From Lycorma delicatula (taxonomy: Eukaryota > Arthropoda > Insecta > Hemiptera > Fulgoridae): 64,000 nucleotides of DNA. The position numbers and the translations under genes were made by a program. Below are positions 58,557-64,000 of this stretch, piece after piece (positions within the stretch are counted from its first letter, which is position 1; the number at the start of each line of letters is the position of its first letter). The notes beneath the pieces are model-generated. The model did no database searches and was not told the DNA's origin. It worked only from the letters and a program-made list of their open reading frames with translations. The stretch lies in NCBI RefSeq assembly GCF_047948215.1, contig NC_134460.1, positions 14,319,501-14,383,500 of the forward strand. The letters run 5' to 3'.

Positions 58557-59539
58557 AGACGTTTCGGTTAATCTGTTTTGCTTAGTTTTTACACGATAAG
58601 GTTTCCGAGATTTAAGTCGTGAAGAATCTTACAAGATGTGTATTTTACACGATCTTGGTGCGATAATTTACCCTATAGATTTTTTCGGACCGGCAGATAT
58701 TGTTTTTTGAATACGGGCTATGGCCTACGGAGTCCTGACGAAAGGTCGCCTATTTCGTTTTTGAGTTTGAAACGGACTCCGTTGTGCGCCGTTTTTTAAC
58801 CGAATCGTGTACTACTACTCTTTATCGGGATACTGACGTTCGAAAACTTAGCGAAAATATTTTACGTTTCTCTTGAAAGGATCCAAAGCTTCCTCGATAA
58901 CAGCCCTTTCCTCGATGGAATACTGTATTTTAGAATAAACATAATCGTAAAGAACGAAACTATATCGCACTGTAGCTGGAACAGTTTACAACCGACAAAA
59001 ATACATGATTAGTAATAGCAGTATTAAACGCGACGCTAAAATAACTGCTCTTCGAGCCGATTAGGTTCGATTTTAAGTCGCTCGGTATTACAATAATGAA
59101 AAAGCTGCTTCAGAAGACCTTGTATTTTTCTCAAAAGTCTGTATAAGTGTATATTTATTTATACATCTATTCAAATATTAATCCTTTTAGGCCGATTTTT
59201 TAAAAAGCGTGCTTAAATTAAAATATGAATTTAAATAGTTCTATGTGAATTTTTGTTTTGTACCGGTAAATGATTCGTGTGATTCAGTAAATTAAAAATT
59301 CTGATGTTTCCCCGCATTTCATTTACCAATGGTAACATTTGTTAAGAAGTAAACTTATGTAATATTTTAATAAAAATTAAAAATTTTAATTATATAGTAA
59401 AGGATTTCTTCATTTGCGCGCGCGGGTGTGCGTGCGTGCGAACTCTTGCATTACTGATAAAGACATATACACATATAGTTTTATCCAGCTGTAACATTAG
59501 ATTTTATTAAATAATAGAAAGCTTCATCAACAACCCCTT
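58557..59539. other. CpG-rich non-coding stretch
   Basis: No gene is recognised. The density of CG dinucleotides is clearly higher than in the first 56 kb. A CG/TG-rich run (GCGCGCGCGGGTGTGCGTGC) occurs at about 59416-59435. Confidence 0.55.
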
Positions 59540-59613
59540 GTAAATAAATTTGTACCTTCAAAACTAGATTGAACTAACATACAATCTAGTTTTGAAGGTA
59601 CAAATTTATTTAC
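59540..59613. repeat. 32-bp perfect hairpin
   Basis: The arms 59540-59571 and 59582-59613 are exact reverse complements with a 10-nt loop (AACTAACATA). There are no mismatches at all. The size resembles a small-RNA precursor, but perfect pairing in neutral DNA more simply indicates recent origin by template switching or a foldback insertion. Confidence 0.95.
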
Positions 59614-60799
59614 TGTAATACATAATTTGTGCTAGATTTTAAAAAATTCAGATTATAATAAAAGCGAAATGTTTTAAAAAAATTAAATATAAATAAAATA
59701 AATGTAATAAGTAATTTTTTTATAATAATAAATGCTTTAATAGAATAACAATACTTCGATAGTCAATGATAAAAAATAAAACAATAATTTATAAAATTGT
59801 ATCGTTCATACGCTGTCAGAGGTAATTATTTGTTTGTTTAATTTTATTGGGATGACGTATCTAGTAAAAATAACTTGTCAGTCTGACTACTGCGATGACG
59901 GCGGGGGGTGAGGGGGGGATGAAACAAATGCAGCAGGTGGCTAACTTCACTCTGATTGGCTACCCTCGGATAGTACTGATCACGCGATGGTACAATTCAA
60001 ATACAACCGTAAATGTGCGTACGTGTGTGTGTATTGCGGTCGAATAACAAAGTTAATATCCCTAATATATTTCTTATATAGACGTTCGATATAATTAAAT
60101 TAAATCAAAATTTGTCGATCATTTTATATCTCTATTATTACATTTTATTTAAAATAATAATTAATCTCCCTTAATTTTAATAATTTTTTTTAAAATATTA
60201 CGATTAAATTTATCAGTTTTGTAAAGTAATTTACAAATAAAAATTATGTGTATCGATTCTATGAAATTATTTCGTAAATACAAAAATTATATTTCTCACT
60301 GTAACAGGAGAGTAATCCCGTCTAAATTTTTTAAACGTTCAAGTTGATCGTCGCATCGAATTTACAAACTTTATTAAGACTTTTAGTGAAGAAATTATTT
60401 TATCATAAATGATGTTTTTAAAAAGGTAATTTTATAAAATGTAAACTATACATTTTATATTTGCGTATTTTTACTTTATATTTTAATTTGTGTAATTAAA
60501 TATATATGTAACACACACAAGATGATTTAGGAGGAAAGAGAAATAATTTGGGAACCGATTTTAGAGCTTGAAATTAAGAAGAAGGGTTCGTACAAACATA
60601 TGTCCGAAAACGGTTTGTAATCGAGTTACGGCTAGCATATTCTTTAAGAAGAATTACGAAGAAGCCGTTTCCCGTTAGATACTTTACTTAGCTAACATAT
60701 GTTGTCCCGTAACAAGGTACTAACCTACTGAAACGGAAATGATGTTCAGTCGTACAAATGACACCTTCACTTCTTTCACCTCAACGAAGGCTGTATATA
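59614..60799. other. CpG-rich spacer with a promoter-like patch
   Basis: About 59893-59965 contains two G-runs (GGCGGGGGGTGAGGGGGGGA) followed by an inverted CCAAT box (GATTGGCTAC). No transcript unit can be assigned. The remainder is AT-rich. The ORF at 60739-60957 has no signature. Confidence 0.4.
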
Positions 60800-62073
60800 C
60801 CGAGCATCATTACTATCCGAGAAAGCAATTCTTATTGGTACCTCCTATACCAGAGACGGTTTATATTTATCACAGTTTTGTAAAAAAAAATCGAACTAGC
60901 GAGTTACAAATTAAACATTTTAATTGCATGAAAAATGCGTATTATTTTTACGAGTAAATCCAGTATAAACTTTTCTTTATACTTTTGTTAATGATTTTTT
61001 CTTTATAAATTAAAAATTTATAGTTTTTATGAATTAAAAAAGTCATGGAAAAGGGCAAAAAGAGGCTTGACATTTGCCCCAATAGTAGTAAACTAAATAA
61101 AAATGTACCGCTGTCTATCTACTTTTGAAGTATTGTGTCGGGTTACATGAAAACAGTCTGATTTGATTAAAGTGGATTTGTTCTTCTTTTTTTTTAGTAT
61201 CTTTGTGAATAAAAAAATGAAAATTAATTACAATATCTTAAAAAATAATAATCTTTATAATTGTACAATTTAATTAAAAAGTTGTAGTGGCATGAACTTG
61301 ATCGATATTATTTTTCTAGGTTAAAAACTTAATATTATTTTATAAACTGCAAATATTACTAGGTAATTGAAATCGGTAAAACTAGAAATAAATCTATCAC
61401 CGCATCGATGGCACAGCCGTACTTGTCTTTTATATCGAAGATTCGAGGATCGATTCTCGGTTTGGATCTAGAAAGTGTGAAACTGATTACTGGCGACGAA
61501 AGATTTAAAATAATTGTTTTTACACATTAACCGTACTTTGCTTAACCCACCAGTACGGTACGTTTAGATTGTGCAATAATTATTTTTTCTATTTTATTTG
61601 GTCAATTATTTATCGGCCGATTAACCTAAAATTTATAAACAAGCGTGTAACTTTTGTTTATTTTTGGGGGATACTATGTAGCCGGTGTTATAAATAGAAA
61701 ATGCAGTACGTGATAAGAAAACAAAAATAATAACACTTATTTTAAGCTATATTAAAATAATATTAATATAAAGAAACTTACCTCGATTAATAATAAAGGT
61801 CATTAAACACCAAAACAAAATAAACAACGTATAAGAAATAGTTAAACAAGAATGACCGCAGACACGAGGATCCAAATTGAACTGCATATCAAGGGCCATC
61901 TGTAATGTCGCTAGATTCCATAAGCTTTCGTTCTCTGCCACGCACGTTATTTCTCTGTCGCTTCAAACAACGTCCGAACAAATCTGCAAAATAAATTATG
62001 AAAATTGGCGCGCCAACTAAAATGTATTACCTACACTGTACTGTTTCTCCTCTCATAATAACAACCGACAGTA
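60800..62073 (-). repeat. Inverted block, copy B
   Basis: Counterpart of 45437-46940, reversed. Homology runs from GTCGGTTGTTATTAT (at 62073 on the minus strand) through the exon-like segment, its donor-like site and the intron-like text to about 60800. Many positions that are CG here are TG or CA in copy A over the distal half. Confidence 0.82.
61782..61983 (-). CDS. Possible first coding exon of an unidentified membrane protein
   Basis: The segment lies between an acceptor-like TTTATTTTGCAG and a strong donor CGAG|GTAAGT (plus AC at 61780-61781). The first ATG of the long frame is at 61899 with good context (ACAGATGGCC). The preceding in-frame codon run reaches a TGA without another ATG. 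It would encode MALDMQFNLDPRVCGHSC followed by an 18-residue hydrophobic helix (ISYTLFILFWCLMTFIIN), so a signal anchor is likely, with 39 complete codons. I do not recognise the protein and found no following exon. The copy at 45.6 kb has MACDTLFNLDLCVCDHT then a stop. This may instead be chance or transposon sequence. Confidence 0.35.
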
Positions 62074-62775
62074 TAGCATTAATGTTTTACAGATTTGAAA
62101 ACTTTTAATTTTACAAAATAATAACTGAAACCAAATTTTCGCTTAAACCTATGTATACAAAGTTAACAAAGGAACGTAACCAACGTTAAACTGTAATGTT
62201 AAGGTTTTCAGTTATTTCCTTTTATTCGAACCCGGGACCTCCGGATAAAAGGCCCCGCAATTAGTCGAAAAATGTTTGAGATATGGAGGTCCGAATAATC
62301 GACGTTTTAACAAACATTAATCTCAGATTATATTTAATTTGAATCACAATTTTGTAACAAGAAAATCTCTGATAATTCGAGTACTTAAACAAGCAATAGT
62401 TTATGTAAATTTTACGGATAAATAAAATATGTAAGTCCGGTTAACCAAGAGTCGGATGTATAAAATCAGTGATTATTTTACTAATTGTATTATAACAACA
62501 TAAAAAAATTAAAATAAACAAAAAAGTTATCAAGTATGATTTTTAAGTTTTTAACACTAATATATAAACGATAAATATCAAAGTTCATTGACCTTGTTGT
62601 CAAACAAAGAATTTAACACTTTTTTTTTCTTTTTTTAATATATAAATATAAATAATAGTAAAATAATAATATGATTCATTATTAAATTAAAAAAAAAAAA
62701 TAATAAAAATTTTACGAAAAATATTAAAAATTATTTTTTTCATTCATCTTCCTTACTGGTTAGCTTGGAAGATGT
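62074..62775. other. Spacer with a tRNA-like B-box
   Basis: The minus strand at about 62222-62262 reads GGGGCC..CCGGAGG, then the B-box-like CCGGGTTCGAATAA, probably a SINE scrap. Otherwise non-coding. Confidence 0.4.
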
Positions 62776-62935
62776 ATTCTAGTGTTCAATAAGTCAAACG
62801 CAACGCAGTAAATTACCTGATGCCGAACTTGACAGCCAAAGGGCCAGGGGGGAAGGAAAACTCAGGTAAATTGGCAACATAGCACCTGTTGTAGTCACAA
62901 TGTTAGAGCTGCGTTTTATATACCACTCCGTATTA
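62776..62935. mobile_element. Possible 160-bp MITE related to the 11.8-kb mariner
   Basis: The inner part of both ends, AAACGCAAC at 62798 and GCGTTTTATAT at 62911-62921, resembles the mariner end at 11817/13160 (ATATAAAACGCAACCCA). The outer bases have diverged and no TA duplication is certain. Confidence 0.3.
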
Positions 62936-62944
62936 AGAATAGTA

Positions 62945-63170
62945 TTAGAAGAGAAGAGAAGTAAGAGAGAGTGAGAGAGAGACCCTCTGTCTCGCTTCCT
63001 CTCCATCATTGATCCCCCTACCAACCCCTCTCTCAATTTCTCTCCATCGCCCTCGCACCCTCTCCCACCAAATCTCTCTCACACTACCCGCTCTGTCTCT
63101 CACTCGACCCCTCTCTCTCCCAGTCACTCTCTCACTCTCCCCCTCCGTCAATCTCTCTCGCTGTATGCGG
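62945..63170. repeat. Imperfect (GA)/(TC) purine-pyrimidine tract
   Basis: About 35 bp of almost pure purine is followed by about 180 bp of pyrimidine-rich (TC)n text on the same strand. The long minus-strand Arg/Glu/Gly ORF here is an artefact. Confidence 0.9.
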
Positions 63171-63486
63171 TGGGCTACTTAAACATGTTTGTATTTTTTC
63201 AATTTTCTCACTCAAAGTGCATTTTTACAAAAAATTTGTAATAAAAAAAATTGACCGTTAAGGTTTTTGCCGACGAGAAGAAAAGTTACAACGTCGTTTG
63301 TAGTAATAAAAAATTACGCGTATAGAATTTTATTTCGAAAATACGAGTACACCGTTAAATTATGTTACTTCAAATGTTTTTAAATTTCAGCGCTCCTTTG
63401 ATCAGCTAAACAAACATAGTTTTTTTGTAATTTATTTATTTCGCGTCGTTTATTATTGTACGTAATGAACTGTAACCTATAAGGAA
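63171..63486. other. AT-rich spacer
   Basis: Nothing recognised. Confidence 0.55.
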
Positions 63487-63565
63487 TGCCGAAATTCGAA
63501 CCCAGAATTTTCGGTATATCAGTCGGTTAATTTACCAACCGATCGATCTGAGGGTCATTAAAACT
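63487..63565 (-). repeat. tRNA-like SINE head
   Basis: The minus strand has a tRNA-like order: A-box-like GATCGGTTGGTAAATT, then the B-box-like TGGGTTCGAATTTC. An acceptor stem cannot be closed, so it is scored as a tRNA-derived repeat rather than a tRNA gene. Confidence 0.45.
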
Positions 63566-64000
63566 TTCTTAAAAATAGTTTTCCTCTAAAAGAATGATCG
63601 ACTATACATTTTCAACAATTTTGTGATTTTTTTTTAAATTTAGCTTAAAAAATATAAATTAAACACGGGAAATGTTAAATATAAAAATCTGTAATGAACT
63701 ATTTGTTGTATATATCTCGTTGTACTGTTTACGAATAATTTCTGCTTTAAATATTATGTACGCATAATTATTAAGATGATACACGATTATACAGAGTCCT
63801 TGTCGAACTCATATTATAAAATATTGGTTGCCTTCTACAAACTCACTACCTATGTTTTTTCCTTTCTTACTTATATTATTAAATATATATATGTTAAATA
63901 AAAACTACGCCGATAAATTTCTAAAAATATTTTTACAAATTTATTAAAACGATTATTTGTTACTTTCTTTCCTATCAAAAAATATTTTTTTTCTAATTTT
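63566..64000. other. AT-rich end of window
   Basis: Nothing recognised. Confidence 0.55.

Noticed and set aside
60739..60957. 72-codon plus-strand ORF with Tyr/Pro content
   Set aside because: No recognisable domain was found, and its left end overlaps the decaying edge of inverted block B.
61782..61941. Reading MAENESLWNLA as the Dync2li1 N-terminus
   Set aside because: Only SLWNLA resembles the family start, the first codon is GTG rather than ATG, and what follows is a membrane helix rather than a P-loop.
62945..63151. Arg/Glu/Gly-rich minus-strand ORF
   Set aside because: It is translation of a (GA)n/(TC)n tract and has no independent coding evidence.
18495..63565. True tRNA genes at 18.5, 44.5, 62.2 and 63.5 kb
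   Set aside because: B-box-like motifs are present, but no complete cloverleaf with a closed acceptor stem could be drawn. Judged tRNA-derived repeat pieces.
1..64000. CRISPR arrays, operons, phage or other prokaryotic systems
   Set aside because: There are no regularly spaced direct repeats, no ribosome-binding-site-led gene runs, and the introns and retroelements are plainly eukaryotic.

Overview
This window is AT-rich eukaryotic nuclear DNA, almost certainly from an arthropod and probably a hemipteran insect. The organism is inferred from the kinds of transposable elements present (RTE, R1-like, BEL/Pao, mariner, piggyBac, Penelope-like) and from an arthropod multicopy orphan family; no species call is possible. 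Introns have GT-AG borders. There are no operons, CRISPR arrays, rRNA genes or credible intact tRNA genes. Most of the sequence is decayed mobile DNA, and none of the transposon coding regions I read is intact.

Host genes. (1) Five minus-strand exons between 8.1 and 19.2 kb encode the C-terminal two thirds of the cytoplasmic dynein-2 light intermediate chain (DYNC2LI1/D2LIC), an intraflagellar-transport dynein subunit. Its introns hold a Penelope-like fragment, three mariner remnants and AT microsatellites. The P-loop N-terminus was not found, and one internal conserved segment is missing. (2) A plus-strand start-codon exon at 25.83 kb strongly resembles the first coding exon of Amphiphysin but has a stop and no splice donor where one is expected. 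(3) A possible minus-strand first coding exon near 61.8-62.0 kb lies in a 1.3-1.5 kb block that recurs, inverted and diverged, at 45.4-46.9 kb.

Layout. 0-2.6 kb: no recognisable gene. 2.8-7.7 kb: a plus-strand LINE split by a minus-strand R1-like LINE. 8.1-19.2 kb: Dync2li1 with nested transposons. 20.5-25.4 kb: remnants of piggyBac, BEL/Pao, a hAT-like element and an unclassified repeat. 25.6-29.3 kb: the Amphiphysin-like exon, a 111-bp tandem duplication and a pseudogene of the orphan family. 31.6-36.2 kb: a SINE with target-site duplications, R1-like fragments and a second orphan-family fragment. 38-43.2 kb: repeat family E, a piggyBac split by one E copy, and the first copy of a 1.26-kb direct repeat (D1). 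45.4-47.7 kb: block A and a BEL piece. 47.8-51.0 kb: a nearly full-length RTE element. 51.1-55.2 kb: BEL, SINE, E, LINE and a second RTE fragment in mosaic. 55.35-56.64 kb: D2. 56.9-58.6 kb: a Tc1/mariner element with about 240-bp terminal inverted repeats. 58.6-64 kb: visibly richer in CpG, with perfect hairpins, block B and tRNA-like motifs.

I see no convincing new multi-gene system. The items most worth following are the Amphiphysin-like exon, the inverted exon-bearing block, the D1/D2 repeats with a conserved exon-like end, and several perfect hairpins that look like template-switch products.
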